Shown here one piece after another: positions 1 to 5,519 of a stretch of DNA of 5,519 nt. The notes beneath the pieces were generated by a model. It had not been told where the DNA came from. It searched no databases and saw only the letters and a program-made list of their open reading frames with translations. Where the stretch lies: positions 3,072 to 8,590 of the forward strand of contig PMIG01000160.1 of the NCBI GenBank assembly GCA_003157055.1. Direction: 5' to 3'. The DNA comes from Bacteroidales bacterium (lineage in GTDB: Bacteria; Bacteroidota; Bacteroidia; Bacteroidales; VadinHA17). How positions within the stretch are numbered: the stretch's first letter is position 1; each line of letters opens with the position of its first letter. Both the position numbers and the translations under genes were made by a program.

Positions 1-1915
1 TAAAAGTAGCTTGTATTCCGTAAAGCCTGTAAACTGAATTCCTGGCATTTGACCTCTGAAGGACAGTGGCTGAATCGCTGGTTATCACTGCCAGGGGCAA
101 CGAGAGATCTTTCAGGAAAACATTACGTTCAATAATGTTATTCCTGATTTCATTGTAATATAATGAGAGGTTGAAATTCAACCCATTCCTGTATTTCTTT
201 ATCAGTCCCAATTCAATAGCCATGAATTGTTCGGGCTCCAGATCAGAATTCGGAATTGATATGTAAAGTAGGCTGTCGTGATTTGCTCCGGTTTTTACCG
301 CCAGCGACTGGTAAGCCAGCGATGAAGCCGGAGCCTTATAGGCGAAACTTACCGAACCTCTGAAACTTGTTCTACCGTTCATAATATAGAGGCCCGCAAG
401 CCTTGGACTTAATTTCATGCCGTAATGTGAGTTATTATCCAACCTCATACCTCCCATGAACCTGAATGATTTGTAGGAATAATAGGCTTGTGAGAAAAGT
501 GAAAAGTTATGATACACAATTGGATTGAATCCGAAGTTATTTGTAAGAGTATCAAGCAGATTGATTTTTGTACTGAAAAAGCTGTACTTATATTCCCTGA
601 AAGGGGAATCCAGAAAATTTGTCTGTGGCAGGTTCCCTGAATACTGGTACGTCAGACCCGACATAATTTCCAGTCCCTTTGCCGGCATAACTGTGAACAA
701 TTGCTCAAAGAGGATGTCGCGGCTTGCAGCATATCTGTATACCTGGTCAGTATTATCAATGAATGTAACTCCCATATTTGAGTTGTTGTCCATCTTATAG
801 ACAAGGTTCGACAGGTTTGTCGTTGTCATGAACTTTGGGGTCCATTCATGATTATAGCTCAGCGTGGTCGACCTTATATTGTCTCCCCAGTAATTCTGCG
901 GGTTATCATATTTATATAGATAGGAAGACTGGCTCAGAGAACTATGGGTCCTCCTGTACATATTGTTGAACGACATGGTGAATCCCCTGTACTTAATCTG
1001 GAATCCGAGATGATTGCTTGAAGCGGGAAGATTTTCCATATCAGGCATTGTAAGCGATCCTTCATAATTCTTTGGATAATTCTTTTTGATAAAGTCTGAA
1101 GGTTCAATTCCACCTGAATTAAGAACACTCTCCGTGATACTGATTGGTTCGTAGATTGTACTTCCGATAGTATATTTAACACCCTTCTGCTGGAGATACT
1201 GCAGCGGGTTGTAAACATCATTGTAGCCATTCCTTATATTCACGTCGCTTACTTCACTTAGTCCTCCGTAAAAGGTATACTGCATTATATTCTTATTCTT
1301 GCCTGTTTTCCCTCCTACCATAAAATCGCCATTGCGGTAATCGAACTGTCCGAGTCCCAGATTGCCGGAAACAAAAGTCCCTTTGTCAGCTTCTTTTGTG
1401 ATGATGTTTATTACACCTGATACGGCATCAGCTCCATAAACTGCTGCAGCAGGGCCATAGATAACTTCAATTCTTTCAGCTTCTCTTATAGGAAGCTGCG
1501 CACCAATAGGCATTCCGACAGTTCCGCTTGGTTTTATAGGCAGTCCGTTAATAAGAATCAGAGTATAAAGGTTACCGACAAGTCCCCTGAGCTCGAATGA
1601 TTCTCCAAGCTCACCGGATCCGGGTTGTGAAACCCTTACACCCGGAAGGCTTTTTAATACGTCAACAAGCGAATTATAGTGGTTCAGAATAATCTCCTCC
1701 CGGGTGACGACATAGATTGTTATTGGCAATTCTTCCACCCGCTTTGAACTTCGGCTTGCCGAAGTGACATTCATTTCTGCGGTATCTTTTTTAAAGATCA
1801 GGTCGTCAGCATCCAGCTTCTGAATGTTACCATGAAGCGAATCCACAAGCTGCTGGGCATATACAGATGCAGATGATAAAATCAGTATGAACCAAAATGC
1901 AAATAGAGTTCTCAT
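1..1915 (-). CDS. TonB-dependent outer-membrane receptor, partial (C-terminus beyond left edge)
   Basis: This frame is open without a stop from an ATG at 1915 down to base 1, giving about 638 residues. The protein should sit in the outer membrane and import a scarce ligand using TonB energy. Residues 1-20 form a signal peptide with a hydrophobic core and a VYA-Q cleavage site. A TonB-box-like stretch (EMNVTSAS) lies at 47-54. The plug domain covers about 55-175: LPITIYVVTREEI (63-75), LKSLPGVRV (87-95), ELRGL (108-112), LILINGLPI (119-127), RIEVIYGP (148-155) and the closing VYGADAVSGVINIITK (159-174). The rest is aromatic-rich alternating sequence typical of a beta-barrel. There is no carboxypeptidase-regulatory-like domain before the plug, so it resembles the BtuB/CirA/FepA type (cobalamin, siderophore or heme) more than SusC glycan importers. 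The ligand cannot be named. Full members are usually 650-800 residues, so perhaps 50-150 residues are missing. The family is secure; the substrate is open. Confidence 0.95.
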   Translation of the reverse strand, partial: MRTLFAFWFILILSSASVYAQQLVDSLHGNIQKLDADDLIFKKDTAEMNVTSASRSSKRVEELPITIYVVTREEIILNHYNSLVDVLKSLPGVRVSQPGSGELGESFELRGLVGNLYTLILINGLPIKPSGTVGMPIGAQLPIREAERIEVIYGPAAAVYGADAVSGVINIITKEADKGTFVSGNLGLGQFDYRNGDFMVGGKTGKNKNIMQYTFYGGLSEVSDVNIRNGYNDVYNPLQYLQQKGVKYTIGSTIYEPISITESVLNSGGIEPSDFIKKNYPKNYEGSLTMPDMENLPASSNHLGFQIKYRGFTMSFNNMYRRTHSSLSQSSYLYKYDNPQNYWGDNIRSTTLSYNHEWTPKFMTTTNLSNLVYKMDNNSNMGVTFIDNTDQVYRYAASRDILFEQLFTVMPAKGLEIMSGLTYQYSGNLPQTNFLDSPFREYKYSFFSTKINLLDTLTNNFGFNPIVYHNFSLFSQAYYSYKSFRFMGGMRLDNNSHYGMKLSPRLAGLYIMNGRTSFRGSVSFAYKAPASSLAYQSLAVKTGANHDSLLYISIPNSDLEPEQFMAIELGLIKKYRNGLNFNLSLYYNEIRNNIIERNVFLKDLSLPLAVITSDSATVLQRSNARNSVYRLYGIQATF

Positions 1916-2052
1916 CTTGATTATATTGAGAATAAATTTATTAAAAAAATCATCGCCAGAGCCATTTTTGATCCATTAAAAGTTGATTTTCAACAATCAA
2001 AGGGGAATTTTCATATGTTCTGAAAGAATTCAAGTGACATACTGATTTTTAT

Positions 2053-2087
2053 ATTGTAATATATTTTTTTAAAAGAATATTTACAAT
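2053..2087. repeat. AT-rich imperfect inverted repeat, possible operator or hairpin
   Basis: ATTGTAATAT at 2053-2062 is mirrored by ATATTTACAAT at 2077-2087, with one extra base in the right arm. The arms flank a T-run followed by an A-run (about 2064-2074). It lies in the divergent spacer, roughly 140 bp upstream of the receptor start and 255 bp upstream of the isomerase-like gene. A regulator site or a bidirectional hairpin is possible, but AT-rich DNA produces such matches by chance, so function is inference only. Confidence 0.3.
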
Positions 2088-2118
2088 CAATAAACGGAAG
2101 TTGCTTATAACAAACTAG

Positions 2119-2132
2119 ATTAATATATTAAT
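2119..2132. repeat. Perfect 14-bp AT palindrome
   Basis: ATTAATATATTAAT is a perfect self-complementary 14-mer just left of the GC-rich repeat. The core TTAATATA is repeated immediately afterwards. It could be a binding site for a dimeric regulator or simply a low-stability region in AT-rich DNA. Only the symmetry is seen; any role is inferred. Confidence 0.3.
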
Positions 2133-2155
2133 ATATAAATATTTACATTTATAAA

Positions 2156-2240
2156 TGACCCCCTTTCTTATTTCCCCCAAGGGGGGAAAAGATTTTCAAA
2201 TAGCTCCTTCCCCCCTGGGGGAAGGTTGGGAAGGGGGTCA
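2156..2240. repeat. 85-bp compound inverted repeat (REP/MITE-like element)
   Basis: The outer arms are perfect 10-bp inverted repeats: TGACCCCCTT at 2156-2165 and AAGGGGGTCA at 2231-2240. Inside are two further hairpins. One has TTTCCCCC at 2171-2178 pairing with GGGGGAAA at 2182-2189 (3-nt loop). The other has CCTTCCCCC at 2206-2214 pairing with GGGGGAAGG at 2217-2225 (2-nt loop). The whole element reads similarly on both strands and could fold as a cruciform with two side hairpins. Its GC-rich composition contrasts sharply with the surrounding AT-rich spacer, which suggests insertion. No target-site duplication is visible. REP sequences mobilised by RAYT-type transposases and short non-autonomous MITEs have this kind of architecture. 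No transposase is present here. It may also act as a terminator or boundary between the divergent genes. Confidence 0.75.
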
Positions 2241-2342
2241 GAACTCAATTTAAGAATTGGTAAATTATTCATATTTAACAGAGATATATTATTTTTATGA
2301 TTGATTTCTTAAGATAATAACACTTATTAAAATACAAGGACA

Positions 2343-3284
2343 ATGAAAAACAGACAATCACGAAGGGAATTTCTCAAAGTTACAGTTGCAGGAGCAATCG
2401 GTGCAATCGCTCTTTCGCAGAAAGGCTGCAAGACTATTGAAAAAACCTCTTCAAAACCAACAATTAAAGATCCGAAATCATTCGGCATCGCGCTTCAACT
2501 TTATACGATCAGGGATGCTATGAAGACAGATGTTCCGGGTTCGCTGAAGAAGGTTTCTGATATTGGCTACAAGTACGTTGAACTGGCTGATTATAACAAT
2601 GGAAAATTTTACGGTTATCAGCCATCTGAATTTAAGAAGCTGGTGAATGATCTTGGCATGGAAGTTCTCAGCAGTCATACACAGGTTGAAGGAGCTGGAG
2701 TAACGCTTGACAATGCCAAAAAAATGGCAGAGGATCATACTAAGATGGGAGTGAAGTATTGCCTGCAACCTTGGATAGTTGAAGAAATGCGTACATCAAT
2801 CGCCAGCTATCAGAAAATGGCGGCAAACTGGAATAAAATTGGTGCCATCATGAAGGAGTTCGGTATACAGTTTGGATATCATAACCATAACTTCGAATTT
2901 AACAAAGTGGAAGGCAAGGTTCCTTATTTTGATGTCATGCTTGCTGAGCTTGACAAAGATCTTGTGACAATGGAAATGGACCTGTTCTGGACCACAAAAG
3001 CAGGGCAAAACCCGGTTGAGATATTCAAAAAATATCCGGGAAGGTTCCAGCTCTTTCATATGAAGGATATGTACACCAAAGAAGCGCCTTTCTTTACGAC
3101 AGTCGGAGTAAAGGATTTCGCACCGGTTGGTGAAGGTGTCATAAATTTCAGAGAGATACTGGCAGCTAAGGATATCGCCGGCATGAAATACATGGTAGTT
3201 GAACAGGATCAGAGCAGGGATGGCGACATGTTTGGCGATATACACAAAAGTATTACAAACCTGACAACCAAAATCCTTGTATAG
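2343..3284 (+). CDS. Tat-exported sugar phosphate isomerase/epimerase-like TIM-barrel protein
   Basis: The 313-residue protein belongs to the xylose-isomerase-like / AP-endonuclease-2 TIM-barrel superfamily, whose members isomerise or epimerise sugars and inositol derivatives with a bound divalent metal. The N-terminus carries a twin-arginine signal, SRREFLK (6-12), then a hydrophobic stretch (13-25), so it should be exported folded. Cys29 follows Gly28 but the preceding residues do not make a good lipobox, so lipoprotein anchoring is uncertain. The barrel starts near residue 47 (FGIALQLYTIRD), followed by YKYVELADY (76-84), LSSHTQVEGA (109-118), GYHNHNFEF (178-186), EMDLFW (211-216), FHMKD (238-242) and VVEQDQS (285-291). 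By family analogy Asp213, His239 and Glu287 are likely metal ligands, with Glu185 or His180/His182 near the site. Length fits the family plus a signal. The start is the ATG directly before the Tat motif. The substrate is unknown. It is divergent from the receptor and convergent with the metal exporter. Confidence 0.9.
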   Translation: MKNRQSRREFLKVTVAGAIGAIALSQKGCKTIEKTSSKPTIKDPKSFGIALQLYTIRDAMKTDVPGSLKKVSDIGYKYVELADYNNGKFYGYQPSEFKKLVNDLGMEVLSSHTQVEGAGVTLDNAKKMAEDHTKMGVKYCLQPWIVEEMRTSIASYQKMAANWNKIGAIMKEFGIQFGYHNHNFEFNKVEGKVPYFDVMLAELDKDLVTMEMDLFWTTKAGQNPVEIFKKYPGRFQLFHMKDMYTKEAPFFTTVGVKDFAPVGEGVINFREILAAKDIAGMKYMVVEQDQSRDGDMFGDIHKSITNLTTKILV

Positions 3285-3357
3285 TTAAAATGGATAAAAC
3301 TGACCGACGACAGGCTACCGGCAATAGTCTGCCTGATGCATGATGTCAGATTTATAG

Positions 3358-3377
3358 TGAACTTGTAACCAGGTTCA
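3358..3377 (+). terminator. Weak hairpin between convergent genes, possible terminator
   Basis: TGAACTTG (3358-3365) can pair with CAGGTTCA (3370-3377) around a 4-nt loop, giving an 8-bp stem with one G-U wobble in plus-strand RNA. The minus-strand transcript would have a C-A mismatch instead. It lies 73 bp after the isomerase-like stop codon, and its right arm covers the stop codon of the convergent exporter gene. No U-run follows on either strand, so it is not a classic intrinsic terminator. It is the only compact hairpin I see in the 90-bp spacer. Confidence 0.25.
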
Positions 3378-4265
3378 GTTGCAATTATTGCATTCGGAGG
3401 AGAACTCACCATACTCAATCTGTATTGTTGAATGTCCGATTCCGAACCTTTTACCAAGCTCGTGCCGGATCGCGCTAATGAAGCTTACATCTGTCTCTTT
3501 TTTAGTTTCAAGATGGACTGTCAGCGCAGCTTCACTCGTGCTTAGCGCCCAGATATGCAGGTCATGAATATCTGAAACTTCAGGCAGGCTTCTAAGGTAC
3601 TCCCCGACTTTACCTGCGTCAATGTTTTCCGGAACTGCATCGAGTGCAAGATTCACTGAATTGATCAGCAATTTGTAAGAGCTGTAAAGAATAACTGTAA
3701 CTATTATAAGTGACATAGCTGAGTCAATCCAGACCACCCTGGTAAATACCATAATAATTCCAGCCACAACAACACCTAGTGAAACAAGCGCATCGGCAAT
3801 AAAGTGAATAAAAGCACTTCGGATGTTCAGGTCATGACCCTGGTCCTTCAGGAAAAGCCATGCTGTGATACCATTAATAATTATACCGGCTGTTGCAGTG
3901 AAAATAACGGTAAGCGATTTTATCTCTGTGGGATGCTTAATTCTGCCAATTGTTTCCCAGATAATAAATACTACCGCCGCAATCAGAAACAGTGTATTAA
4001 AGAGTGCAACCAGAATTGTTGACCGACGGAAGCCATAAGTGAATTTCATCGTCGGCTTCCGTTGAGATAGTGCAATGGCAATCCACGAAAATGCGAGCAC
4101 CAGCACATCGCTGAAATTATGTCCTGCATCAGCAATCAGCGCCATTGAATTTGCCCTGATGCCGGCAAAAACCTCTATTATTATATAAATGACATTGAGC
4201 GATATGCCAATTTTAAAGGCCTTGCCCAGATTATTTGTACTGTTATAGGAGTGCGAATGTTCCAT
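3375..4265 (-). CDS. Cation diffusion facilitator (CzcD/ZitB-type Zn2+/Cd2+/Co2+ efflux)
   Basis: The 296-residue inner-membrane protein should export divalent metals, most likely zinc, in exchange for protons. Six membrane segments are visible at about 17-36, 41-66, 82-103, 117-138, 152-174 and 180-202, followed by the cytoplasmic ferredoxin-like domain (about 205-290; DLHIWALSTSEAALTVHLE). The transport site is intact: His49 and Asp53 in the second segment (ADAGHNFSD) and His154 and Asp158 in the fifth (HFIADALVS). The TYGFRRSTIL stretch (76-85) corresponds to the conserved TYG loop of CzcD-like proteins. The N-terminus has only two His (MEHSHS), and the inter-segment His-rich loop of many zinc CDFs is reduced to GHD (143-145). 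The tail ends in CxxC (Cys292, Cys295). The gene starts 12 nt after the phosphatase stop and is probably co-transcribed with it. The family is secure; the metal is inferred from the HxxxD pairs. Confidence 0.93.
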   Translation of the reverse strand: MEHSHSYNSTNNLGKAFKIGISLNVIYIIIEVFAGIRANSMALIADAGHNFSDVLVLAFSWIAIALSQRKPTMKFTYGFRRSTILVALFNTLFLIAAVVFIIWETIGRIKHPTEIKSLTVIFTATAGIIINGITAWLFLKDQGHDLNIRSAFIHFIADALVSLGVVVAGIIMVFTRVVWIDSAMSLIIVTVILYSSYKLLINSVNLALDAVPENIDAGKVGEYLRSLPEVSDIHDLHIWALSTSEAALTVHLETKKETDVSFISAIRHELGKRFGIGHSTIQIEYGEFSSECNNCN

Positions 4266-4277
4266 GCCTTTCAGTTT

Positions 4278-4877
4278 TTACCAGTTCGAAACGTACCATG
4301 ACCGTACATCAGTTGCGATCATCCCTGCCATTTCCGCAGCTTTGAGACCCAGATCGCCATCTTCAAAAACCTCAATGAACGCCGGATCGACTTTCATTAA
4401 TTCAGCGCATTTGGTGAATGTTTCAGGGTGAGGCTTAAAATTATCTACGTCATTTGCCGTGACGATGATATCGAAATATTTCCTGAGTCCTGTTATTTCA
4501 AGTGTACGCTCAACTGCTTCCCTGTGTCCGCCTGTTCCGACAGCCATAGGAAGCTTTTTAAAGTATTTTCTTGCGATATCTGCAACCGGTTCAATAGCCT
4601 TTACCTTATGCTGTATCTTGTAAAATTCAGCCAGTTTTTCTTCGACAATCTGGTCGACGGTAACCTTACCTTCGAGGCCGCATTTTTTAATTATTTCCGA
4701 AGCAATAATCCATCCCGGGCTTCCGGTATGAAGTCTCAGGAAAGCCGGATCCATGTCGGCACCATATTTTCTGCAGGCTTTCTGCCATCCTTCAAAATGA
4801 TACGGCATAGTATCTGCTAAGGTACCATCAAGATCGAAGATCAATCCTTTGATGCCAGGTTTAATGTCATGCAGCAT
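4278..4877 (-). CDS. HAD-family sugar phosphatase / beta-phosphoglucomutase-like (YqaB-like)
   Basis: The predicted cytoplasmic enzyme of 199 residues uses Mg2+ and a nucleophilic Asp to act on a phosphorylated sugar. Motif I is FDLDGTLADT (14-23; nucleophile Asp15, acid/base Asp17). A cap domain follows (about 25-95) with the GSPGWIIA stretch (52-59). Motif II is AVGTGG with Thr115, motif III is FKPHPETF with Lys148, and motif IV is FEDGDLG with Glu172, Asp173 and Asp175. The GSPxWxIA, PMAVGTG and FEDxDxG...AGM...DVR pattern matches E. coli YqaB, a fructose-1-phosphate phosphatase of 188 residues, so phosphatase is favoured over mutase. An in-frame ATG at 4970 would add 31 residues (starting MKFTNIQIYENL). 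I prefer 4877 because that extension has no domain character, a -7 promoter match lies inside it (4900-4907), and an A-rich leader precedes the ATG. The exporter gene follows 12 nt downstream. The exact substrate is inferred. Confidence 0.9.
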   Translation of the reverse strand: MLHDIKPGIKGLIFDLDGTLADTMPYHFEGWQKACRKYGADMDPAFLRLHTGSPGWIIASEIIKKCGLEGKVTVDQIVEEKLAEFYKIQHKVKAIEPVADIARKYFKKLPMAVGTGGHREAVERTLEITGLRKYFDIIVTANDVDNFKPHPETFTKCAELMKVDPAFIEVFEDGDLGLKAAEMAGMIATDVRSWYVSNW

Positions 4878-4899
4878 TTTAACTTTTTTAACCAGGTGA

Positions 4900-4907
4900 C
4901 AAATGTA
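4900..4907 (-). promoter_or_regulatory. Bacteroidota -7 promoter element for phosphatase-exporter operon
   Basis: Read on the minus strand this is TACATTTG, a perfect match to the Bacteroidota housekeeping sigma -7 consensus TAnnTTTG. Transcription would begin a few bases downstream, leaving a leader of roughly 15 nt before the ATG at 4877. No clear TTG/TTTG -33 element sits at the expected spacing. The position argues against translation from the ATG at 4970. The motif match is seen; promoter activity is inferred. Confidence 0.45.
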
Positions 4908-4920
4908 AAAAGAAATATTA

Positions 4921-4952
4921 TTGTCTGGAACAGTTAAGTTTTCGTAAATTTG
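4921..4952 (+). promoter_or_regulatory. Candidate Bacteroidota promoter for the PAS-domain gene
   Basis: TTG at 4921-4923 is followed after 21 bp by TAAATTTG at 4945-4952, matching the -33 (TTG) and -7 (TAnnTTTG) elements at an accepted spacing. Transcription would start near 4958 and give a leader of about 140 nt before the ATG at 5101. It lies within 15-45 bp of the opposite-strand promoter, so a divergent shared control region is plausible. The consensus is short and the DNA AT-rich, so chance is possible. Confidence 0.35.
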
Positions 4953-5100
4953 GATATTAGTAAATTTCATATTTTGCTCAATCGGGCAAATGGTCAGATT
5001 CGTGGTTATTGTTTTTCAACTTTTTCACAAGTTTGTTTTAATAGTCTGAAGTAGAATTTTAACATGCATTTATTATTAATTGTCATTTAAAAATACCTCG

Positions 5101-5519
5101 ATGGACTATAGCGATAAAACCAGGGAAGAGCTCATAAAGGAATTACTGGATCTGCACCATTCAAATAGTGATCTCAGAAAACAGTATGAAGCAGTTCTAG
5201 ATCTTTTAAAGCTGGCAGAAACCAAATCCGGAAAAAAGGTTGAAGAAGCGCTGGCTCACGAACAGTATCTGATGAATGCCATTATGAATAATTTCCCGGA
5301 TCATATCTATTTCAAAGACAGGGAAAGCCGCTTTACAAGGATTAATAAATCTATGACCAGGTTTCTTGGATTAAATGACCCTGACCAGGCTTTAGGAAAG
5401 AGTGACTTTGACTTTTTTACCGGGGAACACGCAAAACAGGCATTTGAAGATGAACAGAAAATAATTCAGACAGGACAATTCCTGAATATAGAAGAAAAGG
5501 AGACACATCATAATCGTCC
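5101..5519 (+). CDS. PAS-domain sensor protein, N-terminal fragment (runs off right edge)
   Basis: This frame is open from an ATG at 5101 to the window end, giving 139 complete residues. An in-frame TAA at 5077-5079 fixes 5101 as the first possible ATG. There is no signal peptide or membrane segment, so the visible part is cytoplasmic. Residues about 8-57 are charged with heptad-like leucines and probably form a coiled coil (EELIKELLDLHHSNSDLRKQ and onward). A PAS domain starts near 58: IMNNFPDHIYFKDRESRF (61-78), INKSMTRFLGL (81-91), GKSDFDFF (99-106), and FEDEQKIIQTGQ (115-126). This is the PAS_4-like type common in sensor histidine kinases and diguanylate cyclases. The output domain is outside the window. 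In Bacteroidota a hybrid or simple histidine kinase is most likely, but that is inference. It is divergent from the phosphatase-exporter pair. Confidence 0.88.
   Translation, partial: MDYSDKTREELIKELLDLHHSNSDLRKQYEAVLDLLKLAETKSGKKVEEALAHEQYLMNAIMNNFPDHIYFKDRESRFTRINKSMTRFLGLNDPDQALGKSDFDFFTGEHAKQAFEDEQKIIQTGQFLNIEEKETHHNR

Larger units (their letters stand above)
1916..2342. other. Divergent intergenic spacer with AT-rich palindromes and a GC-rich repeat
   Basis: This 427-bp spacer separates the start codons of the minus-strand receptor and the plus-strand Tat-exported protein, so promoters for both must lie here or within the repeat flanks. I see no credible open reading frame. About 2040-2155 is extremely AT-rich and contains palindromes listed separately. 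The segment 2156-2240 is a GC-rich compound inverted repeat. No good match to the Bacteroidota -7 consensus TAnnTTTG was found on either strand, so no promoter is assigned. A small perfect hairpin (GTTGA-TTT-TCAAC, 1982-1994) lies 67 bp upstream of the receptor start and could be chance in such AT-rich sequence. An AAGGA at 2336-2340 precedes the plus-strand ATG by only 2 nt, too close for a convincing ribosome binding site. Confidence 0.7.

Noticed and set aside
934..1230. 98-codon minus-strand frame within the receptor region
   Set aside because: It is in a different frame from the continuous receptor reading frame, which carries the plug and barrel sequence; no domain is visible.
2159..2237. 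Possible G-quadruplex from the G- and C-runs of the repeat
   Set aside because: Only three close G-runs occur on the plus strand, with the fourth about 30 nt away, and the minus-strand runs are also far apart. Pairing of C-runs with G-runs in hairpins explains them better.
2796..3245. 149-codon open frame on the minus strand inside the isomerase-like gene
   Set aside because: It lies fully antisense to a gene with clear family motifs, and its translation shows no recognisable domain or sensible composition.
3311..3335. CAGGC/GCCTG inverted repeat as terminator of the isomerase-like gene
   Set aside because: The stem is only 5 bp with a 15-nt loop and no U-run follows, so it is not a credible terminator.
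4428..4820. 130-codon plus-strand frame opposite the phosphatase gene
   Set aside because: It is rich in Cys, Phe and Ser as expected for an antisense shadow, and it opposes the catalytic motifs of a well-supported gene.
5033..5059. TTTG followed by TAGAATTTT as a nearer promoter for the PAS gene
   Set aside because: The downstream element does not match TAnnTTTG, and the better match at 4921-4952 was kept instead.

Overview
The window looks like chromosomal DNA from a member of the Bacteroidota. The evidence is a large TonB-dependent outer-membrane receptor, a Tat-exported sugar phosphate isomerase/epimerase-like protein, AT-rich gene spacers without clear Shine-Dalgarno sequences, and two matches to the Bacteroidota -7 promoter consensus TAnnTTTG. 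No RNA genes, CRISPR arrays, transposase genes or phage genes are visible.

Layout: (1) 1-1915, minus strand: the N-terminal ~638 residues of a TonB-dependent receptor, whose C-terminal end lies beyond the left edge. (2) 1916-2342: a 427-bp spacer between divergent genes. It is AT-rich with several palindromes, then interrupted by a GC-rich 85-bp compound inverted repeat (2156-2240) resembling a REP or MITE element. (3) 2343-3284, plus strand: a 313-residue TIM-barrel protein with a textbook twin-arginine signal. (4) 3375-4877, minus strand: a probable two-gene operon, a YqaB-like HAD sugar phosphatase followed after 12 nt by a CzcD/ZitB-type cation diffusion facilitator. This pair converges on the isomerase gene, with a weak hairpin between them. 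(5) 4878-5100: a divergent promoter region. (6) 5101 to the right edge, plus strand: the start of a PAS-domain signalling protein.

The genes do not form one obvious pathway. The receptor and the isomerase-like gene are divergent and could share control from the spacer, but nothing shows a common substrate, and there is no SusD-like partner beside the receptor inside the window. The phosphatase and metal exporter are probably co-transcribed. The PAS protein starts from the same spacer as that operon, so its missing output domain would show whether it could regulate it.

I found no convincing new biological system. The most useful observations are the 85-bp compound repeat, the corrected start of the phosphatase gene with its promoter, and the unusual pairing of a sugar phosphatase with a zinc-type exporter.
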